Notes: generated by a model from the sequence alone, not told the origin. Counted from the first letter of the stretch, positions 1-7,138 are shown. The stretch: DNA of 11,837 nt from Pseudomonadota bacterium (GCA_018241455.1 JAFEDW010000042.1:1-11837); one strand, 5' to 3'. Translations and numbers: made by a program.

Positions 1-95
1 AGGCGCGCGAACGCGCGGCGCCCGGCGCCCAGAACAAGGGCGCCGAGGCCTTGCAGACCGCGCTCGCGATGGCGCAGTTCGCGCGGCGCGTCTAG
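1..95 (+). CDS. ribH: 6,7-dimethyl-8-ribityllumazine synthase, 3' end only (partial)
   Basis: Only the last 30 codons are present, read from base 3 to the TAG at 93-95. They contain AQNKGAEALQTALAMAQFAR, which matches the C-terminal helix of lumazine synthase (E. coli has AGNKGAEAALTALEM at the same place). The enzyme condenses the ribityl-aminouracil intermediate with a four-carbon phosphate to make lumazine, the step before riboflavin synthase, as a cytoplasmic icosahedral or pentameric assembly. The catalytic residues lie outside the window. The identity is supported by its neighbour: ribH directly upstream of nusB is a common proteobacterial arrangement. The gap to nusB is only 14 nt, so the two are probably co-transcribed. 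Confidence 0.88.
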   Translation, partial: ARERAAPGAQNKGAEALQTALAMAQFARRV

Positions 96-109
96 GTCGC
101 GCGCGTTCC

Positions 110-547
110 ATGGCCGGCAAATTCAATCCGCAGCATGCGGCGCGGGCGTTGGCGCGGCGCCTGGCCGTGCAGGCGCTGTACCGCTGGCAGCTCAACGCCT
201 CGCCGTGCGCGGAGCTGCTGCAGGAATTCGCCGCCGATGCCGACATGCCGAAGGCCGACGGCGAGTATTTCCGCGCACTGGTGCAACAGGCGATCGACGA
301 GCATGCGGCGCTCGACGCGGCGCTGGCGCCGTTCCTGGCGCGCACCGCCGACAGCCTCGATCCGGTCGAGCACGCCGTGTTGCTGGTCGCCACGGTCGAA
401 CTGCGGCATCGCGCGAACATACCATACCGCGTCATCATCGATGAGGCGGTGGGATTGACGCGGCGCTTCGGTGCCACCGATGGACACAAGTTCGTCAACG
501 GCGTGCTCGACCGCGCCGCGCGCGCCTGGCGTCCGGACGAACGCTGA
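110..547 (+). CDS. nusB: Transcription antitermination factor NusB
   Basis: The product is 145 aa (E. coli NusB is 139). NusB binds S10 (NusE) and the boxA RNA of rRNA leaders and works in the rRNA antitermination complex. Family signatures are present at both ends: ARRLAVQALYRWQL at residues 15-28 and the highly conserved C-terminal block at 104-137, with PYRVIIDEAVGLTRRFGATD running into HKFVNGVLDRAA. The protein is all-helical with no signal or membrane segment. The ATG at 110 gives the expected N-terminus; no strong Shine-Dalgarno lies before it, which fits translational coupling to ribH 14 nt upstream. The N-terminus MAGKFNPQHA is a few residues longer than in E. coli. The thiL start follows after 22 nt, so ribH-nusB-thiL looks like one operon. 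Confidence 0.96.
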   Translation: MAGKFNPQHAARALARRLAVQALYRWQLNASPCAELLQEFAADADMPKADGEYFRALVQQAIDEHAALDAALAPFLARTADSLDPVEHAVLLVATVELRHRANIPYRVIIDEAVGLTRRFGATDGHKFVNGVLDRAARAWRPDER

Positions 548-569
548 GCCGCAATCGGGTGCCGACACG

Positions 570-1547
570 ATGGACGAGGCGGCGATCATCGAGCGATTCT
601 TCCTGCACCTCGGCGCGGTGCGCACCGATGTGGCGCTGGGTATCGGCGACGATGCGGCGTTGTTGCGTGCGCCGCCGGGGTTCGACCTGGTGCAGACCAC
701 CGATTCGCTGGTCGAGAACGTGCATTTCCTGCCCGGCAGCCCGGCACGCTCGCTCGGCCATCGCGCGCTGGCCGTGAGCCTCAGCGACCTGGCCGCCATG
801 GGCGCCACGCCGGCCTGGGCGCTGCTGTCACTGGCGCTGCCCGCGATCGACACGGACTGGCTCGGTGAATTTGCCACCGGACTCGGAAAGCTGGCGCGCG
901 AGCATCGCGTCGCGCTGGTCGGCGGCAACCTGAGCCGCGGTCCGTTGAACGTAACCCTGCAGATGACGGGCTTCGTGCCAGCCGGCACGGCGCTGCGCCG
1001 CAGCGGTGCGCACGCGGGCGACGAGGTGTGGATCAGCGGCACGCTCGGTGACGCGGCGCGCGGCCGGCTCGCGCCCGGCAACGCCGCGGGCGGCGCAGCC
1101 GGCGGTGCCTGCGCCGATGAGCAGGCTGCCTGGTTGCGAGCGCGATTCGAGTATCCGACCCCCCGCGTCGCGCTCGGCGACGCTTTGCGCGGCGTCGCCA
1201 CGGCCTGCATCGACCTCTCTGACGGCCTGCTGGCCGACCTGCCGCGGCTGGCGGCCGCCAGCGGCTGCGGCGCAGTGCTCGATGTCGACCAACTGCCGCT
1301 GTCAGCGCAACTGCTCGCCGCGCAGGGTGCCGGCGCCTGGCAGGATGCGCTGCTCGGCGGCGAAGACTACGAGCTGTGCTTCACGGCCCCACCCGCTGCC
1401 GCGCCAGCAGTGGCCGGGATCGGTGCGCGCTGCTCGGTGGCGCTCAGCCGTTGCGGCTCGCTGCGTGCGCAGGGCGGCCTGGAGTTGCGGCGCGGCGGTG
1501 ACGTGATCCAGTTCTCGCATTCGCCGTTCGGGCATTTCCCCGCTTAG
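570..1547 (+). CDS. thiL: Thiamine-monophosphate kinase ThiL
   Basis: The product is 325 aa (E. coli 325). It phosphorylates thiamine monophosphate to thiamine pyrophosphate with ATP in the cytoplasm, the last step of TPP synthesis. It belongs to the PurM/ThiL/SelD ATP-binding superfamily. Visible motifs are GIGDDAAL (24-31), TTDSLVENVHF (43-53), LSDLAAMGA (71-79), VGGNLSRGP (117-125), IDLSDGLLADL (214-224) and GGEDYELCF (263-271). The third metal-site motif reads GGN where most ThiL proteins, as I recall them, have GGD. The frame is open upstream to 471, but the ATG at 570 gives the standard N-terminus and avoids overlapping nusB by 77 nt. Residues 165-182 are an Ala/Gly-rich loop, longer and more low-complexity than in E. 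coli. The usual downstream partner pgpA is absent; a protein kinase gene follows. Confidence 0.95.
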   Translation: MDEAAIIERFFLHLGAVRTDVALGIGDDAALLRAPPGFDLVQTTDSLVENVHFLPGSPARSLGHRALAVSLSDLAAMGATPAWALLSLALPAIDTDWLGEFATGLGKLAREHRVALVGGNLSRGPLNVTLQMTGFVPAGTALRRSGAHAGDEVWISGTLGDAARGRLAPGNAAGGAAGGACADEQAAWLRARFEYPTPRVALGDALRGVATACIDLSDGLLADLPRLAAASGCGAVLDVDQLPLSAQLLAAQGAGAWQDALLGGEDYELCFTAPPAAAPAVAGIGARCSVALSRCGSLRAQGGLELRRGGDVIQFSHSPFGHFPA

Positions 1548-1584
1548 GGTTCCCGCAATCCGGCGCACCCCCGAAGGGGATGCG

Positions 1585-2970
1585 ATGCAGGTCACAGACC
1601 CACCGCCGGGCCCTCCGTATCCTCGGATCCGCACCCGCAGGCGCAATTTTCGGACCCCTATCAAGATGGCCCTGTCAGCAGCCCCCAGTCCCAAAGTGCG
1701 CGCCATTCCCGAGCGCATCGGCAAGTACCTCATCATCAACGAGGTGGGGCGTGGCAGCACCGGCACGGTCTACCTCTCGCACGACCCGTACTACGGGCGC
1801 GATGTGGCGATCAAGGTCTACACGATGGACATCGCCGGCGACGACGAGCGTGCGCGCGTCACGCGCAAGATGTTCCTTTCGGAAGCGCACATGGTGGGCA
1901 TGCTGCACCACCCGAACATCCTGCCCATCTACGACGCCGGCGAGGAGAACGGCCACTGCTACATCGTCACCGAGCACGTGCACGGCGCGCGTACGCTCGC
2001 GGCCTACTGCCGCCCCGACAACCTGCTGCGCGTCGACGACGTCGTCGAACTGATGTTCAAGTGCGCCAAGGCGCTGCACTACGCGCACTCGCGCGGCGTG
2101 ATCCACCGCGACATCAAGCCCTCGAACATCATGCTCACGCAGGACAGCGACGTGCGCATCATCGATTTCGGCATCGCACTGGTGGCTGACTCCGATATCT
2201 CGCGCATCGAAGGCATCGCCGGGAGCCCCAGCTACATGTCGCCCGAGCAGGTGCAGAGCCTCGAGCTCACCAATGCTTCCGACCTGTATTCGCTCGGCGC
2301 CGTCATGTACGAGCTGCTGACCGGCAATCGTCCTTTCCGTGCCGGCAATCTCGCCAAGTTGCTGCACCAGATCGTGTATGCGACGCCGCCGCCCATCCAC
2401 ACGCTGCGCAGCGACGTGCCCGAGGAACTCGAGGTCGTCGTCGCCACCGCGATGCAGAAGGATCCGGGGCGCCGCCAGAAGAGCGGCCTCGACCTGGCCG
2501 CCGAGCTGACGCGCGTGCACCAGCAGCTGCGGCAGAAGAACTCGCGCATGGACCAGCAGGAGCAGTTCGGCCTGCTGCGCCGCCTGAAGTTCTTCCACGA
2601 ATTCTCGCACGCCGAGATCGTCGAGGTGATGCGCGCCAGCCACTGGCAGGACTACGCCAGCGGCGAGGAGATCGTCAAGGAAGGCGAGATGGACGATCGC
2701 TTCTACATCCTGGTCAGCGGCAACTGCTCGGTCGAGCGCAACGGCGCCTCGGTCGGCATGCTCTCGACCGGCGAATGCTTCGGCGAGACCAGCTACGTGC
2801 AGGGTGCCAAGCGCAATGCGACCATCCGCGCTGCCGGCGACGTCACCGTGATCAAGGTCAGCTCGACGCTGCTCGAGCAGGTCTCGGCCTCCTGCCAGCT
2901 GCGCTTCAACCGCGTGTTCCTGCGCGCGCTGATCGGACGGCTGCAGGGCGTGGAGTTCAAGGCGAGCTGA
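1585..2970 (+). CDS. Ser/Thr protein kinase with C-terminal cyclic-nucleotide-binding domain
   Basis: The product is 461 aa from ATG 1585, or 434 aa from ATG 1666. Residues about 47-310 (long numbering) form a complete Hanks-type kinase: glycine loop GRGSTG (55-60), VAIK lysine K77, helix-C glutamate E100, HRDIKPSN (174-181, catalytic D176), DFG (194-196), SPE (219-221) and D233. All catalytic residues are present, so activity is expected. Residues about 330-440 are a CRP/PKA-like cyclic-nucleotide-binding fold. Its phosphate-binding cassette keeps FGE (399-401) and R410, although the residue after the Arg is Asn where Ala or Ser is usual. There is no transmembrane segment, so it is a soluble kinase. 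Start choice is uncertain: 1585 has a good AAGGGG five nt upstream, but codons 1-27 have lower third-position GC and look non-coding; 1666 has no Shine-Dalgarno. Its substrate is unknown. A terminator follows the stop immediately. Confidence 0.9.
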   Translation: MQVTDPPPGPPYPRIRTRRRNFRTPIKMALSAAPSPKVRAIPERIGKYLIINEVGRGSTGTVYLSHDPYYGRDVAIKVYTMDIAGDDERARVTRKMFLSEAHMVGMLHHPNILPIYDAGEENGHCYIVTEHVHGARTLAAYCRPDNLLRVDDVVELMFKCAKALHYAHSRGVIHRDIKPSNIMLTQDSDVRIIDFGIALVADSDISRIEGIAGSPSYMSPEQVQSLELTNASDLYSLGAVMYELLTGNRPFRAGNLAKLLHQIVYATPPPIHTLRSDVPEELEVVVATAMQKDPGRRQKSGLDLAAELTRVHQQLRQKNSRMDQQEQFGLLRRLKFFHEFSHAEIVEVMRASHWQDYASGEEIVKEGEMDDRFYILVSGNCSVERNGASVGMLSTGECFGETSYVQGAKRNATIRAAGDVTVIKVSSTLLEQVSASCQLRFNRVFLRALIGRLQGVEFKAS

Positions 2971-2995
2971 GGCGCTACGGGGCGCCTTTCATTTC
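2970..2995 (+). terminator. Intrinsic terminator after the kinase gene
   Basis: AGGCGC (2970-2975) and GCGCCT (2982-2987) form a perfect 6-bp GC-rich stem with a TACGGG loop, followed by TTCATTT. The stem begins on the last base of the kinase stop codon, so transcription of the left block should end here. Confidence 0.7.
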
Positions 2996-3026
2996 CGTAT
3001 TCGTGTCGCTCTGGTGGCGCGCGGAT

Positions 3027-3054
3027 CAGTAAACGCCCAGAGCGGCGTTTACTG
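3027..3054. repeat. Perfect 11-bp palindrome with 6-nt loop
   Basis: CAGTAAACGCC (3027-3037) is exactly complementary to GGCGTTTACTG (3044-3054), with loop CAGAGC. No T-run follows on either strand, so it is not a textbook terminator. The sequence CGCTCTGG at 3007-3014 is the exact complement of 3037-3044 (loop plus flanking bases), so a second, mutually exclusive 8-bp stem is possible. It may be a processing or transcription-barrier hairpin between convergent genes, or a dispersed repeat. Confidence 0.75.
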
Positions 3055-3208
3055 CCATGCCCTCGCGCGGCCTGGCGGCTTGGCCCAACGGAATCATCGT
3101 GAGGCAAGACGGCGCACTGGCCGCCGCCGACGGCCGCGCTCGGCGCGCCACGCCGGCGCATGCGCTCAATGATCGCGACGCGCACCCGGAGCGGGTGAAT
3201 CGAGCGGG

Positions 3209-3415
3209 TACGGTCGCACGTCGGGTCTATTTGGCGCTCCTTGGCGGCGCACTGAGCGCGGACGCAGGCGCCGACCGGTGCGCCGTTCAACTACACATTG
3301 TTCCACAGGGCGTCGGCGCCCGTCCGCGCGAAGGCATGGCGGGAAAAGCCGTCTGCGGCTTTTCCCGATCCATGCGCCGCCAAGGAGCGGCAAATAGACC
3401 CGACGCGCGACCGTG
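3209..3415. repeat. Inverted duplication with 43-bp arms (REP/BIME- or MITE-like)
   Basis: The outer arms 3209-3251 and 3373-3415 are inverted copies with 40 of 43 positions matching (differences at 3209, 3218 and 3234). Inner arms continue the duplication: GCGCGGACG at 3256-3264 pairs with 3321-3329, and GGCGCCGAC at 3267-3275 pairs with 3312-3320. The centre (3276-3311) is unique. The left copy has four bases (3252-3255) where the right copy has 43 (3330-3372), most of them a hairpin. No target-site duplication is evident at the outer edges. The right arm ends 10 nt from the folE2 stop codon, so transcripts of folE2 would carry this structure in their 3' untranslated region. Confidence 0.8.
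3334..3375. repeat. Long hairpin inside the right copy of the inverted duplication
   Basis: GCATGG plus CGGGAAAAGCCG (3334-3351) pairs with CGGCTTTTCCCG plus CCATGC (3356-3367 and 3370-3375). This gives an 18-bp stem with a TCTG tetraloop and a two-base bulge (3368-3369). It is nearly symmetric, so it forms on either strand. It lies downstream of folE2 in the leftward direction and could stabilise the mRNA end or help terminate transcription, but no U-tract follows it on either strand. Confidence 0.75.
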
Positions 3416-3425
3416 CCTGGCCTAT

Positions 3426-4247
3426 CTACTTGGTCTTGTGCTTGTCGCGCTCGATCAGCGCGTACGCCGAGTGGTTGTGGATCGACTCGAAATTCTCGCT
3501 CTCGACGACGTACGCGCCGATGCGCGGTTCAGCATCGAGCCGCAGCGCGACATCGCGCACCATGTCCTCGACGAACTTCGGGTTGTCGTAGGCGCGCTCG
3601 GTCACGTATTTTTCATCCGGCCGCTTGAGGATGCCGTACAGCTCGCACGAGGCTTCGGACTCGGCGATGTCGATCAGTTCCTCGATCCACATGTGCTCGT
3701 GGAGCCGCGCCTTGATCGTGACGTGCGAGCGCTGGTTGTGCGCGCCACGCTCGGAGATCTTCTTCGAGCAGGGGCACAGGCTCGTGACCGGCACCACGAC
3801 GCGCACCCACATCGTGGTCTCGCCATGGCAGCATTCGCCGATCAGCGCAGCCTGGTAGTCCATCAGGCTCTCGACGCCGGAGATCGGGGCGCGCTTGCTG
3901 ACGAAATACGGGAAGCTCATCTCGATGTGGCCGGCGTCGGCGTCGAGCCGCTGCGTCATCTCGACCAGCATCTTGCGGAACGAGTCGACCGAGATCTCGC
4001 GCGCGTGGTGCAGCACCTCGACGAAGCGCGACATGTGCGTGCCCTTGAAATTGTGCGGCAGGTTCACGTACATGTTGAACGTGGCGACCGTGTGCTGCTC
4101 GCCGTCCGAGCGGTCCTTGACGCGCACCGGGTGGCGGATGTCCTTGATGCCGACGCGGTCAATGGCGATGTGGCGCGTGTCGGCGCGGCTCTGCACGTCC
4201 TCGACGGCCGCCTTGCTGCGCTCTCGTTCGGCTACTGCGATATCCAT
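3426..4247 (-). CDS. folE2: GTP cyclohydrolase IB (FolE2)
   Basis: The product is 273 aa. It converts GTP to 7,8-dihydroneopterin triphosphate, the entry step of tetrahydrofolate synthesis (and of queuosine-type modification). It is the metal-promiscuous type IB enzyme, in the T-fold superfamily and unrelated in sequence to zinc-dependent FolE. Family motifs are VTSLCPCSKKIS (154-165, with the active-site Cys158), GAHNQRSHVTI (169-179, His170), YVTERAYDNPKFVEDMVRD (214-232, containing the conserved Glu217) and SENFESIHNHSAYA (250-263). The ATG at 4247-4245 has a GAGG seven nt upstream and gives a usual family length. It is the last gene of a leftward operon, 23 nt after dxs. FolE2 is often used when zinc is scarce; no Zur-type site is visible in this short gap, so regulation here probably follows the operon. 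Confidence 0.96.
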   Translation of the reverse strand: MDIAVAERERSKAAVEDVQSRADTRHIAIDRVGIKDIRHPVRVKDRSDGEQHTVATFNMYVNLPHNFKGTHMSRFVEVLHHAREISVDSFRKMLVEMTQRLDADAGHIEMSFPYFVSKRAPISGVESLMDYQAALIGECCHGETTMWVRVVVPVTSLCPCSKKISERGAHNQRSHVTIKARLHEHMWIEELIDIAESEASCELYGILKRPDEKYVTERAYDNPKFVEDMVRDVALRLDAEPRIGAYVVESENFESIHNHSAYALIERDKHKTK

Positions 4248-4270
4248 GGATGATCCTCGAGCCTCAGGGC

Positions 4271-6205
4271 TCAGGCGGGCCCGGTGTGGGCCGCAGCAGC
4301 CATTCTGGTGGCGGCGCGGCCGCTATTCAAGCTGCGGGCCTGCGGCAGCCACCAGCGCTCGATCGCGGCGATCACGGCGGGGGTGTCGAGGCCGGCATCG
4401 GCGAGGCATTGCTCGCGGCTGCCGTGCTCGATGAACCGGTCGGGCAGGCCGAGGTGCAGGCGGGGATGCGCGTTACCGAGCGTATCGACGAGTTCGGCGA
4501 CCGCGCTGCCCGCCCCGCCGGCGACGGTGTTTTCTTCCAGCGTGACCCATGCGACGTGCTGCGGCACGAGCTCGCCGAGCAGCGCCTCATCGAGCGGTTT
4601 GACGAATCGCATGTTCACGACCGTGGCATCGAGCCGTTCGCCGGCGCTCAGCGCGGCCTCCAGCATCGTGCCGAACGAGAGCAGCAGCAGCCCGCTCGCG
4701 CCGCGGCGGCGCAATTGCGCGCGGCCGAGCGGGAGCGGCGCCAGCGCGCGTTCGACCGCGACGCCCGGGCCTTGCCCGCGCGGATAGCGCACCACCGCCG
4801 GCACGCCCGAGACGCAGGCGGTGTGCAGCATCTGGCGGCATTCGTTTTCGTCGGCCGGCGCCATGACCAGCATGTTCGGGATGCAACGCACGAAGCTGTA
4901 GTCGAAGCTGCCGTTGTGCGTCGCGCCGTCGCCGCCGACGACGCCGGCGCGATCGAGCGCGAACACGACCGGCAGGTTCTGCAATGCGACGTCGTGGATC
5001 AGCTGGTCGTAGGCGCGCTGCAGGAACGTGGAGTAGATCGCGACCACGGGCTTCATGCCTTCGCAGGCGAGGCCAGCGGCGAAAGTGACCGCATGCTGCT
5101 CGGCGATGGCGACGTCGTAGTAGCGGTCCGGAAAGCGCTTCGAATATTCGACCAGACCCGAGCCTTCGCGCATTGCCGGCGTGATCGCCACCAGCTTCGG
5201 ATCGCGCGCGGCCTCATCGCACAACCAGTCGCCGAACACCTGTGAATACGACGGCCCGGTGGTCTTGCCCTTGAACAGCTGGCCAGTGGCCGGATCGAAG
5301 GGGCCGGGGCCGTGCCAGGTGATCGGATCGGCCTCGGCCGGCGCGTAACCCTTGCCCTTCTGCGTGACGACATGCAGGAACTGCGGACTGCGCAGGTCGC
5401 GCAGGTTCCGCAGCGTGCGCACCAGTCCCGGCAGATCGTGTCCGTCGATCGGGCCGATGTAATTGAAACCCATCTCTTCGAACACGGTGCCCGGCAGCCA
5501 CATGCCCTTGACGTGCTCCTCGGAGCGGCGCGCGAATTCGCGGATGTGCGGCATGCGGCGCAGCACGCGCTTGCCGCCTTCGCGCAAGTGCGCATAGAAG
5601 CGGCCCGACAGCACGCGCGCCAGGTACTTCGACATCGCGCCGACATTCTCCGAGATCGACATGTCGTTGTCGTTCAGGATCACCAGCAGGTTGGCCGGCA
5701 GGCTGCCCGCGTGGTTGAGCGCCTCGAAGGCCATGCCGGCGCTGAGCGCGCCATCGCCGATCACCGCGACGACGCGCCGCTCCACGCCTTGCGCCGCCGA
5801 AGCGAGCGCCATGCCCAGCGCGGCGCTGATCGAGGTGCTCGAGTGGCCGACGCCGAAGGTGTCATACTCGCTCTCGGCGCGATTCGGGAACGGCGCCAGT
5901 CCGCCGTGCTGCTTGATCGTGTGCAGCTGCTCGCGCCGCCCGGTCAGCACCTTGTGCGGGTAGGCCTGGTGCCCGACGTCCCACACCAGCCGGTCGTGCG
6001 GCGTGTCGAACACGTAGTGCAGCGCGATGGTGAGTTCGACCGTGCCGAGGCCCGCGGCAAAATGCCCGCCGCGCGTACTGACGGTCTGGATCAGGAAAGC
6101 ACGCAGTTCGGCGGCCAGCGCGGTCAGGCTCTTTTCCGGGAGCTGGCGCAGGTCCGCGGGCGAGTTGATCGCCTCGAGCAGCTGTGGCGGATCCTTCGGG
6201 GTCAT
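4271..6205 (-). CDS. dxs: 1-deoxy-D-xylulose-5-phosphate synthase
   Basis: The product is 644 aa (E. coli 620). This thiamine-diphosphate enzyme condenses pyruvate and glyceraldehyde 3-phosphate to DXP, the first and flux-controlling step of the MEP isoprenoid pathway; DXP also feeds thiamine and pyridoxal synthesis. Visible motifs are VWDVGHQAYPHK (74-85), GVGHSSTS (118-125), the ThDP/Mg motif GDGALSAG (150-157) to LNDNDMSIS (177-185), catalytic Glu369 in AIAEQHAVTFAAG (366-378), YSTFLQRAYDQLIHD (391-405) and DRAGVVGGDGATHNGSFD (418-435). The final 25 or so residues are an Ala/Arg-rich tail beyond the E. coli end. The ATG lies 9 nt after ispA with no strong Shine-Dalgarno, which suggests coupling. 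ThDP is the product of ThiL, encoded about 3 kb away. Confidence 0.98.
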   Translation of the reverse strand: MTPKDPPQLLEAINSPADLRQLPEKSLTALAAELRAFLIQTVSTRGGHFAAGLGTVELTIALHYVFDTPHDRLVWDVGHQAYPHKVLTGRREQLHTIKQHGGLAPFPNRAESEYDTFGVGHSSTSISAALGMALASAAQGVERRVVAVIGDGALSAGMAFEALNHAGSLPANLLVILNDNDMSISENVGAMSKYLARVLSGRFYAHLREGGKRVLRRMPHIREFARRSEEHVKGMWLPGTVFEEMGFNYIGPIDGHDLPGLVRTLRNLRDLRSPQFLHVVTQKGKGYAPAEADPITWHGPGPFDPATGQLFKGKTTGPSYSQVFGDWLCDEAARDPKLVAITPAMREGSGLVEYSKRFPDRYYDVAIAEQHAVTFAAGLACEGMKPVVAIYSTFLQRAYDQLIHDVALQNLPVVFALDRAGVVGGDGATHNGSFDYSFVRCIPNMLVMAPADENECRQMLHTACVSGVPAVVRYPRGQGPGVAVERALAPLPLGRAQLRRRGASGLLLLSFGTMLEAALSAGERLDATVVNMRFVKPLDEALLGELVPQHVAWVTLEENTVAGGAGSAVAELVDTLGNAHPRLHLGLPDRFIEHGSREQCLADAGLDTPAVIAAIERWWLPQARSLNSGRAATRMAAAAHTGPA

Positions 6206-6214
6206 GGCGACAGT

Positions 6215-7093
6215 CTACTGCACGCGATCGACCACGTAATGCGCCAGCGCGCGCAGCTCGGTCGCCGCCTGGCCGAGCCCGTCGAGCGCGGCCAGCGCGC
6301 GGTCGCGATGTTCGCGCGCCAGCGCCCGGGCGCGCTCGAGCCCGAACACGCTGGGATAGTTGGGCTTGCCGTGCGCCGCATCCGCACCGGCGCGCTTGCC
6401 GAGCACCTCGGTGTCGCCGGTGACATCGAGGATGTCGTCCTGGATCTGGAACGCGAGGCCAATTTCACCGCCGTAAACGCGCAGGGCGGCGAGCGTGGTT
6501 TCGTTCTTCGTCGACGCGGCCAGCGCACCGAGCTCGACGCTGGCGCGGATCAACGCGCCGGTCTTGCGCCGGTGCATCCGCTCGATGTGCTCGGGGTCGC
6601 TTGCGCGTCCGGCGGCTTCGAGATCGATGGCCTGGCCACCGGCCATGCCGGCCAGGCCGATGGCATCGGCGAGCACGGTCAGCATGCGCACGCGCGTCGC
6701 ATCCGCCAGTCCGTTCGTATGCGCGGCGAGCACCGCGAAGGCCAGCGCCTGCAGCGCATCGCCCGCGAGGATCGCCGTGCCTTCATCGAAGGCGCGATGA
6801 CAGGTCGGCCGCCCGCGCCGCAGGTCGTCGTCGTCCATCGCGGGCAGATCGTCGTGGATCAGGCTGTAGGCGTGGATCAGTTCCACGGCTGCGGCCGGTG
6901 CGTCGAGATCGGCCGGGTTGGCGCCGAGCGCCTCGCCGGTGATGTAGACAAGCAGCGGCCGCAGCCGCTTGCCGCCACCGAGCACGCTGTAGCGCATCGC
7001 TTCCTGCAGTCGCGCCGCGCCGGTGTCGGCGCCGCTCAACGAGCGCAACAGCGCCTGTTCCACGCGCTGCTGCGCCGCGCGCACGCGGGGCAT
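6215..7093 (-). CDS. ispA: Farnesyl diphosphate synthase (polyprenyl synthetase family)
   Basis: The product is 292 aa (E. coli IspA is 299). It makes C15 farnesyl diphosphate from IPP and DMAPP, the precursor of undecaprenyl phosphate, quinone tails and hopanoids. Motifs are GGGKRLRP (39-46), the first Asp-rich motif DDLPAMDDDDLRRG (81-94, DDxxxxD type found in bacterial FPP synthases), KTGALI (177-182) and the second Asp-rich motif QDDILDVTGD (218-227). The aromatic Tyr76 five residues before the first Asp is typical of bacterial FPP synthases, so C15 product is the best call, with a C10 or C20 product less likely. The start ATG at 7093 has no evident Shine-Dalgarno but gives the expected N-terminus. 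It sits between xseB (45 nt upstream) and dxs (9 nt downstream). Confidence 0.96.
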   Translation of the reverse strand: MPRVRAAQQRVEQALLRSLSGADTGAARLQEAMRYSVLGGGKRLRPLLVYITGEALGANPADLDAPAAAVELIHAYSLIHDDLPAMDDDDLRRGRPTCHRAFDEGTAILAGDALQALAFAVLAAHTNGLADATRVRMLTVLADAIGLAGMAGGQAIDLEAAGRASDPEHIERMHRRKTGALIRASVELGALAASTKNETTLAALRVYGGEIGLAFQIQDDILDVTGDTEVLGKRAGADAAHGKPNYPSVFGLERARALAREHRDRALAALDGLGQAATELRALAHYVVDRVQ

Positions 7094-7138
7094 GAAATCA
7101 GTCTGATTGGGGGCGGCCGCTGGGTTCAGGACACGGAC

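Larger units (their letters stand above)
2996..3425. other. Convergent intergenic region without a supported gene
   Basis: About 430 bp lies between the terminator of the rightward kinase gene and the end of the leftward folE2. Several frames stay open because of high GC, but none has a recognisable domain, and the open frames run into folE2 or the kinase gene antisense. The content is repetitive and palindromic: a perfect palindrome at 3027-3054, a small hairpin at 3183-3197 (CACCCG/CGGGTG), and the large inverted duplication at 3209-3415. I see nothing interpretable in 3056-3182 apart from weak GC-rich self-complementarity. Confidence 0.7.

Noticed and set aside
1567..1578. CCCC-GAA-GGGG mini-palindrome before the kinase gene as a thiL terminator
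   Set aside because: The stem is only four pairs with a three-base loop and no T-run follows; the right half is better read as a ribosome-binding site.
3209..3415. Complete insertion sequence or toxin-antitoxin gene in the convergent gap
   Set aside because: No transposase or other protein domain fits between the inverted arms; the interior is only about 120 bp.
3057..4253. A plus-strand open frame across the repeat region and folE2
   Set aside because: Two thirds is antisense to folE2, and the rest translates the inverted repeats; the similar peptides it gives on both strands come from the duplicated DNA, not from a protein family.
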